This document shows positions 1 through 11,500 of a stretch of DNA of 64,000 nt, one piece after another. Location of the stretch: assembly GCF_019059575.1 (NCBI RefSeq), contig NW_024882327.1, positions 248,001 to 312,000 on the forward strand, in the 5' to 3' direction. The stretch comes from Amphibalanus amphitrite. Its lineage: Eukaryota; Arthropoda; Thecostraca; Balanomorpha; Balanidae. The notes beneath the pieces are model-generated. The model did no database searches. It worked only from the letters and a program-made list of their open reading frames with translations, and was not told the DNA's origin. The translations under genes and the position numbers were made by a program. Each line of letters begins with the position of its first letter. Position 1 is the first letter of the stretch.

Positions 1-911
1 TGGTGGGGGGGGGGGCGTTAAACGCCCCCACTTTTTTTCGCTGGGCCATAGCATAAAAACGGCGCGCCGCAGGCGCGCCAAATTTTGAGTACCTGTAGGA
101 AATTGATTGAAGTTTATTGTGACAAAGTTTCAAAAAAAATCGGTCGGAAAACTTTTGAGATATCGCGGTTTTAGTGACGTCATGAATTTTGAGTTTTCGA
201 CCAAAAACGGCATATGTTCAAAAAATCATATAAAATCACAGAATAGACATACAGATGTGCCGTAAACGTCATTAGACTGCAAATACCACGAACAATCAAA
301 TGGCTATCTTCGATTATTGATTATCGTTCCGCATTTTCCAAAATCTCGAACTGAATCTCGGCAATTTATCGTGACTACTTCACGACCATGATACATGCAT
401 TTCTTAAATTCAACTTTTTGAGCCAAACACGTACACATATGATAAAATGAATGCCACCATCGTGTTCTACGCCCCAAATTACCAATAAAACATGTGTCAC
501 AGGCTGCGAATATCAGTTTTGATTTTCGGGGATATGTGCCTACCCGGTTGACCTGACCTTGACCCTGACCTTTGCTTGACTGACCCCTACATGGATCTGA
601 CACTCTTGTAGGCCTTATATGATGGATTGTGCACCGTTTTGACAGAGTTTATGACGAGAGGCGCCCATTGCGAAGTCCTGAAGTCCATGCTACTGAAAGC
701 CCGATTTCAGGTGTTTGACCTTACCTTGACCCGACCTGTGTCCTCAAAATTCAGCTTTAAAGTACTCATCTGAAGCGTCTTGTCGCGTTCTTTCGTTTGC
801 CGCCTCGTGCGTTTCGCTGCGCCTATTGGTTCTCGAGTTATCGGCTAGGGGCGTTTCAGCCCCCCCCCCCACGCGGTGGGTGGCGAAATACCCCAGCAAC
901 TGCCGGGTTAA
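1..911 (-). mobile_element. TTAA foldback element, copy 1 (left tip cut by window edge)
   Basis: The window opens inside the short end, at a run of 13 G, the loop CGTTAAACG and a C run, followed by the GC palindrome GGCGCGCCGCAGGCGCGCC near 62-80. The right end has a C run, a terminal motif and GGGTTAA (TTAA at 908-911). The interior holds TGACCT/TGACC clusters near 545-590 and 717-740. The G-run, loop and C-run arrangement recurs at both ends in inverted orientation, as in the other copies. No transposase is present. Assignment to a piggyBac-like group is inferred from the TTAA site and the CCC start. Confidence 0.75.
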
Positions 912-2242
912 CAGTGCTCAGCACAACGTTCAAATACCTGAAATCGACGCATATCGGCACAAATCATCTGGTGACTAGAAATGTGGCAAACATGTGAAAT
1001 GATGTTCGTCCCATTGAATAGTGTGAGTGTCAACATTATGAAATGATTAGGACAAGTTGCTGAATTTATTGAAGTGAATGATCCTACTGGGTCTAGCGTG
1101 ACCCTCTCTCGCCAGTTACTAGCTGGCTGTATGTAGGCAGGGCTCTGTATACCAATGTAAGAACTAAATACAAGGATCAAAGTATGTGGAGCTCCCCGGC
1201 CGCGAACACGCCGCCACCGAGTTACGAGACGGATGCCGTATCCACTTAGGCGACACATTTTTGTGTGCGTTACCTGACTACTCTGAACCATTTTGGTTGC
1301 ATACCGACAATAAGGTCAAATAATAAGATAGACGAAGGAAACTCCACGCAAAAATGATCTCGGATGTTTTTTTATGTGTAGAAACCTTATATGTTAGCTG
1401 ATCTGCTTAGTGGCTTTTCTTAGAATGTCCTTGTGTCTTTATGTTATGTCTTTATGAGCAACAAACATATCGCTATTCTACCAATAAGTTCGTCGCCCGG
1501 CTAAATGAACAACGGCCATCACTGTTCCATCATTTAGCTCTGCGCAATGTATATGCATGAATTCGATAAACCATAAATCCATCGACAATCCGAATGAGAT
1601 CAAGCAAGCTGTAGCCGGACCAGGATATTATCCAATAATGGGAACGGCAGCAGGGGTGGGAGGGATGACACGATCTGTTCCCGCATTACAATTTGCTTGC
1701 GGGTTTCCCCAGGAATAGCGCGGCGAACGCGGCCCTTGATTTGTTTGCGTGGCGCACTGCGCGTCGTGGCCAGTGATTCGGCGCTGAGATATCTGACACG
1801 TGGGCTATGCCAAAGGAAGGAGAGAGTAGGTGACAGAATAGATGATATTTATGATTATGTTATTATCCAAATGATTTGCCAATATGTTACTGACTTGTTA
1901 CGTTACTGATTTAACCATTTATTTGCTTTATTTCTCATAATTTTGGCTGTGATAATCTATGCTTTATATGAATGAGCGTCATATTTGTATCAATTATCGT
2001 TTTTATGGACTGATTGTTATTTATGTGTATTTTTCAGTTATTACGTACATCAAAGAGGCGACAATAGATAAATCCTATCAAACGAATCTTTTGCCTGCCG
2101 TAACACGATCCCCTAACGTTTCGCTCCTGACTGGCAGAAAACCTGGGCTGAAAGGGTGTTGGCTGTCACGAAAATAAAAGCATGTTTAGTCCCAAAATGA
2201 ACACTCCGTTATCAGTCTCACTTGAAGCCAAGCAAACACATA
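912..2242. other. Unrecognised non-coding DNA
   Basis: Only short overlapping open frames without recognisable domains occur here. I see no RNA gene, terminal repeats or long tandem repeat. The DNA is AT-leaning and is probably intergenic or intronic. Confidence 0.6.
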
Positions 2243-4012
2243 CCGGGTGGCCCAAAAAAAAAACGTTCCCAACTTTGGAGGCCTATATCTCAAATTGGAG
2301 TGCAAATAACGAGCCAAAATTTTCATCAAGTTTGCATCACTTCTTTGCGCATTGGCATGCCAAATTGTAACACTGTACCATCATTTTCAAGCCAGCAATC
2401 TTATGTTGAATCAAGTAAGATGTTTTTGCTTTTTTTGCCGATGTTGAACGGAAGTGATGATGGGCTTAGACGTACCTACTACGTTAGAAAGAGATAGAAA
2501 AATAGAACACGTGAATGAAACCAGCACGTATGTTGTTATTTTAAATATTTTTTTTATCCCACTTATGTGCCAAATATTCAAATAATGAGCCAAAATGGTG
2601 TTATATGGATGCCATTCGTTTCAACGCTAAGTCCTGTTTCGAGCAGAAGGAGTGGCACGGTGCATGGGTTACTGCTCATCGCCCTCCCTTCAAGAAGATC
2701 AAACAGTAAATCGACCGAATAAAGAAAAAAGCTAGACATAATGTATCACCCTGAGGCCTGAGCCATCAATGAGTCTAGTTGCCAGTAGCAGTCATGGCTG
2801 CAGGCCGTGGTGCCGAGATGGAAGTGGCCCGTTCACTCACATTTTTTAGTAAACATCTGAGCAAAAAAGTAATTTTTACATGGCATGTTAGAAACACGAA
2901 CCGTTTAACCCTCGCACGACCAGGCCATTTCTCATAACACGAACGACCAGGGGGGGGGGGGGGTTGTTACGACCCCCCCCCCCCTGGCGTTTCGAAACGG
3001 AAGGTCGTAGAGCTTAGCGGAAAAAACCAACGGATTGCTCTCAACGAGATCTCGCGATTGGTGATTGGTGGTATATTTTTTGGTCCTAGGTCAACATTTG
3101 ACCTACTTTTGACCGGTCAAAGGTCAAATTTTCGGAAAAATAGACTTTTTCAAATTTTTCGTGGCGATTGCGGCAAAACGGTGGGAGATATCGACTTGAA
3201 ACCTTCACTATCGTGTTCCTTGATCAATTCTCTATCGTTTGGTATGTATTTCGTTTCCCTAGCTCTAAAAATGGCGCGTTGGGAGCGCCGGAAGTCGGCA
3301 AGGTCACAGTCGGCGGCAGAAATTCGAAAAATCAAAATTTAAATTTTTGAAATCTGATTGTATTTTTGGATTTGGGATGTCCATTTGCTCCTTATAGAAG
3401 CTAATATTGCTGCATATTCCCATTGAGGTGACAAGAATTAGCAAAATAGTGGTTCGGGCGCTTTTCAAAAATAGTACCGGACGCTGTTCCTCTTGTGACG
3501 TCATAGCTCCGTGACCTGACCTGACCCGGTCAAGTTTCTTATACCATATGATAGCCAATACTTGCCCCAACATGCATGGGAAGTTTCATCACGATCCATC
3601 AACCGATGTCCGTACCACCGGCAGGAAACCTCGGGCGTTGGCACTCAGTTTGTGAAAATCCGGCCGGAGGCTGTTCCCTTTGTGACGTCATAACTCCGTG
3701 ACCTGACATGACCCGGTCAAATTTTTTTTTATCAAAAGATGCGCAAGGTTTGCCCCATAAGGTACCCAAAATTTGGCGGCGCTGCGCGCCGCCGTTTTTG
3801 CACTATTTCCGAAAAACCTCAGGGGGGGGTTGATACAACCCCCCCCCCTAGGCGTTCTAGGGTTAAAAAGTAATTGACCGAATAACATAAAAATCATACC
3901 ATTCACTGAAAATATATGCCGCATTGACTATTGGAAGTTTCAGTGTTGCATCTTTATCACTTTCTGAGAAATATTGATTCAAAGTTGGGAACGTTTTTTC
4001 TGGGCCACTCGG
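2243..4012. mobile_element. Mariner-like non-autonomous element carrying a nested TTAA element
   Basis: Inverted termini at 2243-2277 and 3980-4012 match over about 33 bp (left start CCGGGTGGCCCAAAAA, right end the reverse of CCGAGTGGCCCAGAAAAAA, both followed by ACGTTCCCAACTTTG). Each outer end abuts a TA dinucleotide (2241-2242 and 4013-4014), the usual Tc1/mariner target. Without the nested element at 2905-3866 it is about 0.81 kb and contains no transposase ORF, so it is a degenerate or non-autonomous copy. Superfamily placement rests on the TA target and the style of the termini. Confidence 0.72.
2905..3866 (+). mobile_element. TTAA foldback element, copy 2
   Basis: Starts TTAACCCTCGC and ends CTAGGGTTAA. 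The left (long) end carries ACGACCAGG twice, about 18 bp apart, then a G run, the loop TTGTTACGA and a C run. The right end has G run, TTGATACAA, C run. The interior contains TGACCTGACCTGACC near 3510, GTGACGTCAT near 3495 and 3683, AGGTCA half-sites near 3063-3125 and a GC palindrome near 3775-3798. It is nearly collinear with copies 7 and 12 and the reverse of copy 10. The 60- to 94-codon frames inside are shared between copies only because the DNA is shared. Confidence 0.85.
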
Positions 4013-4559
4013 TATATATTCAGCAACATATGTGATGTGCACTATATATATTCCCTTGCTGAATATGACCCGACTTTAAGTAGTTTTATTTCAGCCTATA
4101 AAACATGAACAAGTCTCGTATAGTGAGCAGCAACCACAAATTAATGGTCTGAGTGATCTCGGGTTCGTTGAACCTGCCCGTAAATTTACAAACAGCTGTA
4201 AATGTTGAAATGAAGTTGCAGACTTGAATGTACCACTGACCATGTCAGGAATGTTACACGACCGAAAAGGCAGTTTTCATTTACGGAAGCGTCGATGGTC
4301 GATGCGACAAGATATAGTTTGTGACATTTTATAAAGAACAAAGGCAAATTGCGTGCACTTGCACATATTTTCAATTTAATCATGAGATGTAATATACAAA
4401 TAAATCCTGCGACCCATCAGGCTATTGCGTAAAGAAAGTCAACCGAGACGCTTGCAAAGATTTCACTTCTTATTCCAGAAACGGATAGAAAAAGGTATAA
4501 ATAGGCTGAAAACTGGGAGAGGAAGGCAGTTTCTGGAGACCTGTCGGCCAGTTTTGTGG
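4013..4559. other. Unrecognised non-coding DNA
   Basis: AT-rich flank of the mariner-like element. No coding or RNA feature is supported. Confidence 0.6.
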
Positions 4560-5345
4560 CGGCTCGCTGCCGTCACCACTCACCTGTATCCAGCCTCCGT
4601 TTACGGTCACGCGCGGGCATCTCGAGTGGCCGCTCCGGAGAAGGTCGCAGTGCGGCACACGGCCCCCCGCATGGCCGACGGGCGGCTGGCGCGGAGAGAT
4701 GGACGGGGCCCGGCGGGCGGCGCGCGGTGCCGCAGCGATCACTGCACCTCAGTCACTGACACGGAGTGGCGGCCGAGCACTCCTCCCGCCCTCCCGCCCG
4801 TCCTCAGAGGGCGTGTGCGCGCGGGTGTGGCGGACTGCGTGCGGAGGGTGGCCGGGGGTGTCACAGTGTAGGTGTGTGTGTGTATGTGTGTGAGTGTGAG
4901 TGTATGGATGCCGCTGTGCGGTCGCCGCTGGAGCCGCCTGCGCGGGGCAGTATTGAACCGGAGCCGGCCCGAGCTGCGCCGGCGGCGCTGCGCAGCGACA
5001 CGTCACGTCGGTGCCACGGCCGCCCGGGGTCACGTCACGTCTCACAGGTCGCGTCTCGAGCTGGTCGTGGTGTCCCTCAGTCTCACTGTCCGCTGGTGGC
5101 GCAGGTACCGCGGCGGGACACTCGCCTGCGGCTGCGGCGCCCGTCGGCAGGAGGCGCGGTGCGCTGCGACCGCCCGAGTCCGTTCGATCGCGGCCCGCGC
5201 TCCGAGACTGGCGGTGTCTCCGCCCGCGGCGGCCCCTGGCGGCAGCGGCTGTACTGCCCCCGCCCCTCCCCCGGCGGTGCACCTGACCCCACCCCATCCC
5301 CCAGCGCACATGTGCGGTACCAAAGCCGACGACTGCTTCACTCCC
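4560..5345. promoter_or_regulatory. CpG-rich island, possible promoter or first-exon region
   Basis: Strongly GC- and CpG-rich compared with both flanks, with several overlapping open frames on both strands, as expected from high GC rather than from a gene. A TG-rich simple repeat lies at about 4870-4908. A TATATAA string at 5597-5603 lies downstream. No domain is recognisable in any frame. It could be the 5' end of a host gene or a GC-rich repeat; the sequence does not decide. Confidence 0.3.
4868..4908. repeat. TG-rich microsatellite
   Basis: Imperfect (TG)n with interspersed GAG and TAT variants, inside the CpG-rich island. Confidence 0.85.
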
Positions 5346-5648
5346 GGGCAGGCGAAAATAAATACCGTCATATTCTATAGCAGCCGGACAGAGGCTGACA
5401 GCCAGGTCACGTCGAGACCGCTGCTGATTAGCCTCAATATGATGAACGTGAAAACTTATGACAATTCATAATCTAGCCGGCGCAGTTAGGCATCATACAT
5501 AGCCTGTGCAGAACACGAGATCGGTAACCTACCTCGGACGTCTCACCATGTTTTCAAATAACAATATCTGATTGGTTACATGTGCTAGCGCAACGCTATA
5601 TAAATCACCATGATCAAACGGACATTTCATATTTCTATTAGATAGTTG

Positions 5649-6836
5649 TTAACCCGCGCCCTGGTGTGGGTCTGAGCCACCTTCGCCCTGGTGGGGGGGG
5701 GCCAAAATGACCCCCCCGTCTAACTCGAAAACGAAGAGGGCTAGGAAGACGCGGAAAAAAGCAAACGAAAGCCCATAACAAGTACGTTCGAAAGTATTTC
5801 GGTCATTTTTTCGCTAAGGTCAATATTGAGGTCGCTAGAGGTCATCATAGGTCAAATTTCAGTGTTTTCGGTGTTGCCGGACATATTCCGCTGTAGCTCG
5901 GAAACTAGAAGAGCTAGAGAGCCGCGGAAAAAAGCAATCGATAGCTCTTTTCAAGCTCTTTCGCCAAGGTTTGTCAGATTTGACCTCAGCTCAACGGTTT
6001 GGCCTACAGAGGTCATGCAAGGTCAACTTGGCAAATTTTGTTGAAAATGTTTTTAACTATAGCATGCATTCACGAGAAAATAGAGAAACGATTCATGCAC
6101 CATCGTGCTTGGCTCGTCGAGACGCGTCGAATGATATATAGCTTGACCTCGAAAGGTCATTTTGAAAATTTGACCTCAGGTCAAGGTCATGACCTTACCG
6201 AAATAGGTCATGCTGCATATCATTCGATCCGCATTGACGAGACAAACACGATAAACGTCGAACGGAGTCTCTATCTCTATTCAATAACAAGTAAGTGCAG
6301 AAAAACCGCTGGTGACCTCTGGTGACCAGGGAGATGACCTAGCGTGACCTCAGCGAGGTCACAAGCAAATGGTTTCACATGGGCTGTGATTTGCTGACCC
6401 AAGACACTTCAATAACGAAATATAGGATCAATCACGCCCGATTTAGCTGAAAAACAACTACTTTTCGATTCTCCCATTGACTTATAATGGGGAGCAGCGA
6501 TGACCTGACCTGACCTTAGGTCACATTTATAAAAAATCCGAGATAGCCATTTTGTAGAGCTGGGTGACATCTTCAAGTACTGTAAATTTTACATCGATCG
6601 GATAAAAGCTGTGCCTTTGAGAGAGCTTTGAACTTTTTTAGAGGTGGTGTCAGTTTTGGTGACCTTGTGACCTGACCTGACCTGACCCGAACCCCCCAAA
6701 ACAGGACATGATGTAAAAATGTTGAATAAACAGCTATACAAAGTTTCAGGGCGCTAACTCAAGTGGTTTCTGAGTTATCGCTGAAAAACCACAGGGGGGG
6801 GCCAAAATGGCCCCCCCCCACCAGGGCGAAGGTTAA
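5649..6836 (+). mobile_element. TTAA foldback element, copy 3
   Basis: Starts TTAACCCGCGCCCTGGTG and ends CCAGGGCGAAGGTTAA. The long left end repeats CGCCCTGGTG twice before the G run. The loops are GCCAAAATGAC (left) and GCCAAAATGGC (right). The interior has the internal inverted motif GACGCGTCGAATGATATA near 6121 and ATATCATTCGATCCGCATTG near 6216. It also has TCAAGGTCATGACC near 6181, CCATTGACTTATAATGGGG at about 6475-6492 and GTGACCTGACCTGACCTGACC near 6669. No transposase is encoded. Confidence 0.85.
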
Positions 6837-7520
6837 AATAAAGTAGGCTGCATAAGAGCTCATAACGTTATGAATTCACCATAAAAGCGTCAATTTATTT
6901 GTTTTACATCCTTGAATCCTCATCAATCGTTACATGTTATTGAATATGCAATCGGCAAGCGCAACCTCCAAGCCACGGGCGTTTGGTACTTACGTTTATG
7001 TGAGGAAGTACAAAAAGATTATATGCAAAATAAGATAGCATTAATCAATTTCTCATTTAATTAAAAAAATATCCTGTAGTTCGCATCTAAATCTCTGCAT
7101 GCGCGATGACATTTTCCCACTGGACCAGCGAGGCCTAATCTGCCGGCGCGGCCGCTAGATGTCTCTGGGTGTACAGCCTGAGTGGGTAGACTGTCCCGCC
7201 TGACACGTGAGAGAGGCCGTGACGGGACCAGGCGAACTGTGCAGGGGCTCCGCCACCGGAGTGGTCGCGAACTCGCGAGGCCCGGACCCCCAATAATTTC
7301 GTTTCCACATGGCAGCTGTGTGTATAAGGATGTGGATTTTTGGTCCGACCCCCTGCCCAATCCAAAACTGTGGAGGAGCCCCCGAGTTATCTTGAGAAAT
7401 TCTTTTATCCGAGAGAAATTCTTGGAAGTTGGAAAGTCAGTCCCCAATAGGGATCTTGCATCTTTAAATGCCATCGAGCTGCGCTAATTTTTGTAGAAAT
7501 TTTCGAAATAAAATACAATA
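6837..7520. other. Flank of the BEL element with a small plus-strand ORF and AATAAA
   Basis: A plus-strand frame of 101 codons (7182-7487) is followed 20 bp later by AATAAAA (7507-7513). The BEL element inserted just beyond. The combination looks like the 3' end of a transcription unit or an old repeat, but the peptide has no recognisable domain and is overlapped by a 137-codon antisense frame, so I do not call a gene. Confidence 0.35.
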
Positions 7521-7525
7521 CCCTG
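7521..7525. other. BEL target-site duplication, left copy
   Basis: CCCTG, matching 18851-18855 beyond the other LTR. Five bp fits the family. Confidence 0.85.
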
Positions 7526-8210
7526 TGATCTGGCCACCGGTTTTTACTACAAAGTGTTAGTCGGTCAGTATGTATTGGGATCATTCAGTAGTGACACCTT
7601 GCAGCGATCAGTGTGGACCGTGATGACCGTAGAAAACTGTGAAAACACATACAAAAGACAATTAACTCAATGCAGCTTACGATTCGCCCAAGGTCACTGG
7701 GGGGAACAGCCACAACAACACGTGAACTGCACATACCCAATAAACTGACAATTTAACAACGAAAATTATTTCTTAATCAGTCCGCAAGAGACAATTTCAG
7801 ATAGGTAGCCAGCTGGCACTGTGAGACAAACGAATATGCATTTATGACAGAGCGAATAAGCATTACACGGTTTGTGTCAGTGTATGGCTACTCACTTCGT
7901 CCGGGACGATAGGCGACTTTAGTACAAATGTCAGTGACTCAGTATGGTGATACAGCCAACTGCACCGTCAGTATAGCCGGCAATAATATTTCGGCTTCAG
8001 TATCGGTCCAAGTGGCAATCACTGTTCAGCAAACCGTACTTCACTGCGCCCCGATCAGGACAGCTCTGATGCCGTTCAACATGCGTCACATATCATTACA
8101 AATCGTCTGGGGCGGTCACCTGAAAATAGCAAATGCAGTCGTTTAGACAAAGCAGCCCTCACTCAGGCTCTTGCATAACAAAACCTAAACAACCCGTAAC
8201 GGCGGGAACA
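7526..8210 (-). repeat. BEL 3' LTR
   Basis: 685 bp. Because the element lies on the minus strand this is its 3' LTR. It matches 18166-18850 base for base as far as I can read. Short open frames inside both LTRs are not considered genes. Confidence 0.95.
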
Positions 8211-8531
8211 TGGCTCCCCAAAATTAGGCACAGCTCTCCTAATTTTCCTTACGCACTGAGGCGGTTATGGGCCGCCGTCGCGCGGCAACGTCACATTGCG
8301 ACGGGACGCGCGAACAACCGAATGTTCGTCAGTAGCCACAGGCGAGCCCACGTAACGCCGTACACTGTCGAGCGAGAAAGTAACGAAATATCACTTCTGA
8401 CATAGCAATATGAAACACGGGCGCCGTCGTACTGCCATCCGCACAGCGGAGCACAATGCACCAAAGTTCAGACCGGGTATCAGCGCTCACAAGCGTCTCG
8501 GTCTTATCGGTCGCGCTCCGACCAAATCACG

Positions 8532-11500
8532 CTACTCAGCACAACGGCTCCCCGTCGCGGAATCTCCATCCCCGCTCTTCACGAGGAGAATCAGTTTGTG
8601 GACGGGTCTGTCATATTCACTGTTGCCAATGCGCACACGCACACTCCTCACTAGACCGTCGGCACCTGTGTGCGCGTCGACCACTCGTGCGAGCGGCCAC
8701 CTGTTGCGTGGAGTGTCCTCGTCGACGACAATGACGATGTCGTCCTGACTGACGTTCGGCTCTGGATGATTCCACTTTCGTCGCTCCTGGAGAGACGGAA
8801 GGAACTCTCTCCGCCAGCGCTGCCAAAACTGATTGGCGAGGTACTGGACCCGGCGCCAGCGCTGTCTCCCGTAGATGTCAGGCCGGCAGAACTTCCCAGG
8901 GAGAGGGAGCACTACCTTTGACTTTAAGGTGAGCAGCTGGTCGGGAGTGATCGGCTCAACTACACTAGTGTCATTCATACTGACACAAGAGAGAGGGCGA
9001 CTATTGGCTACTGCTTCCGCTTCCGTCAGTAGAGTTCTGAGCAGCTCGTCATCCAGCTGCTGACCGAGATCTTGAAGGAGACTGTTCAGCGCAGAGCGGA
9101 CGGTGCGTATCTGCCGCTCCCACGCACCTCCCATGTGGCTGGCCTTGGGTGTGATGGGGTTGAACTGTACCCAATCACAGTTGTCCTTTAACAGAGTGCG
9201 CCGGATGTTGTCGTGGTCCATCTCAGACAAAGCAGCTTCTAGATGTCCTCTTCCTCCGATGAAGTTCGTACCTCGGTCGTGATACAGAGCTCGAACCTTT
9301 CCTCTTCGGCAGGTGAATCGGCGGTAGGCATTGATAAAAGCATCCGCCGTCATTGAGTTGAGGGTCTCTAGATGAATAGCCCGTGAACTTAGACATGTGA
9401 ATAGGATCCCCCATCGTTTGACTTCACTGCGCCGTTCTCTGACGAAGAACGGTCCGAAGCAGTCAACACCTGAGTGGGTGAATGGCTCCGCTTCGTCTAC
9501 ACGCTCGCTGGGAAGATCTGCCATTTTCTGACTGCAAGGCGTTCCTCTCAGCCTCCTGCACTTGATGCAGTTCTTGATGTGACGGCCCACAGCCGATCTT
9601 CCTTTCACAATCCAGTATCCAGACATCCGGATTTCGCTCAGCGTCAGCTCCCTTCCTGAGTGACACGTCCTCTCGTGGTAGGCTGCAACGACAAGACGAG
9701 TCACGTGATGAACCTTTGGCAAGATCACTGGATGTACCACGTCGAAGGGCTGTCCACTCCTCTTCAGCCTTCCTCCGACGCGCAGGAGTCCGTCATCTGC
9801 AACGAAGGGATCCAGTCGGTACAGATGACTCCGTTTCTTCACTCGAACTTCAGTTGAGGGCTGAGGTATCGTCAGAGTCGCAACTTCGTCCCCAAACACC
9901 TGCTGCTGCACACTCTTCAGTATGACGAGCTCAGCTCTCTTCATCTCTTCTGCTCCAACTGGTGATTCTGTCAACGATGGAACAAGTTCAGCGTCACTGC
10001 TTTGACGTTTTTGTCTCACTCGCTCCAGCAGACGTCTCCCGTATCTGATACAGATCGCGATCGCTCGTCTTGCCCTGAACCAGCTAGAGAACACGACTAG
10101 CCGGTCAGACATGTTTGGAAAACCTTCGACCTGTTTGGAGCGCGTAGTCAGAACTGTTTTCTTCTTGACCTCCGGGTCGTCATCTTGGAGTTCAACGTGA
10201 GCTGCTTCATTCGGAAGTTCTCCTGCTTGAAGAAACTTCGGTCCACGCCACCAGAGATCACAGTCCTTGATGGCCGCTGCCTGCAGTCCACGGGAGGCCA
10301 GATCTGCTGGGTTTTCATCTGACTGTACATATCTCCACTGATCGGGAGTGGTGTGTTGTCGGATCTGCTGCACGCGGTTCGCGACAAACACGTGAAATCG
10401 CCGGGTTTCGTTGTGTATATATCCTAGAACGACCTGACTGTCCGTCCAGTAGTAGTGCTCGATGCCGGTGATGTCGAGCTCCTCTTGCAGAAAGCATCCA
10501 ACTCTCACGGAGAGAGCGGCCGCCATCAGCTCCAGTCGAGGAATTGTAGTCGATCGCTTGGGAGTCACCTTTGACTTGCTCATCACAAGACACGTCGCAA
10601 TCAGGTCGTGTTCGTCCTTCATACGGAGATAGGAGCACTGCCCGTATCCGACGGTACTGGCGTCAGAAAAATGATGCAGTTCGTACAGCTTCATCTTGCC
10701 GCCGCCAGGTTTGTAGCATCTTGGTATCGGTGTCTCTGAGAGAAGGAGCACGTCTCTCTTCCAATCCAACCAATGGGCCACCGTCTCTTCTGGGACAGCT
10801 TCATCCCAGCTGTATCCGTCGCAGCACAACTGCTTGATGATTCTCTTTCCCTCCAAGATCACTGGGGAGACGAGACCCAGTGGATCATACAGCGAAGAAA
10901 CTGATGATAAAATCCCTCTTCTCGTCATCGGCTTGTCCGGAATCACAGCGTGAAAGCTCAGCGTGTCTTCCACCGTATCCCACTTGATACCCAGGGCCTG
11001 CTCGAACTGACCTGAGTGCTGGCGACCGACTTCCACCGATGGGTCGCACCCAGTGGCACCAGGCGATAGTGCTTTTAGCACCGACGGTTCGTTCGACACA
11101 AACTTGTGAAGCGTGAAACCGCCTTCTGCACACAGCTGGACAGTGTCACGGGCCAGCCGTATAGCAGCATCCGAGCTTTCCACGCTTGTGACGCCGTCAT
11201 CAACGTAGAAGTTTCTACGTACAAACTCGGACGCTTCTCTTCCGTGTGTCGGTTCATACTTTTCTGCTATCATGTTCAGCGCGTACATCGCGCACGCAGG
11301 CGATGACACCGCACCAAACAGATGAGTGGTGACCCTGAACTCAGCTGGCTCTCGACTCGTGTCGCCCTGTTCCCACCACAGAAATCTCAACAGATTCCTG
11401 TGCTCCTTGCTGACACCAACCTGGTTAAACATCGCCTTGATGTCGCAGCTCAGAGCCACTCTTTCTTTCCGAAATCTCACCAGGATTCCTGCCAGACTGT

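Noticed and set aside
2940..2986. Poly(G)/poly(C) tracts considered as CRISPR-like or telomeric repeats
   Set aside because: They are single hairpins near element ends, not regularly spaced arrays. Their exact lengths may also be affected by sequencing error in homopolymers.
3304..3573. An 89-codon minus-strand frame beginning MLGQVLAIIWYKK that recurs in copies 2, 7, 10 and 12
   Set aside because: It recurs because the DNA of these copies is similar. Differences between copies change amino acids freely (for example KKLDRV, KKFDRV, KKIDRV), and there is no domain or sign of selection.
4766..5471. Overlapping frames of about 200 codons around 4766-5471 on both strands
   Set aside because: They coincide with a CpG-rich island where stop codons are rare; none has a recognisable domain.
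7554..8405. Short frames present twice (around 7554 and 18152; 7928 and 18568)
   Set aside because: They lie within the two identical LTRs and are duplicated for that reason only.
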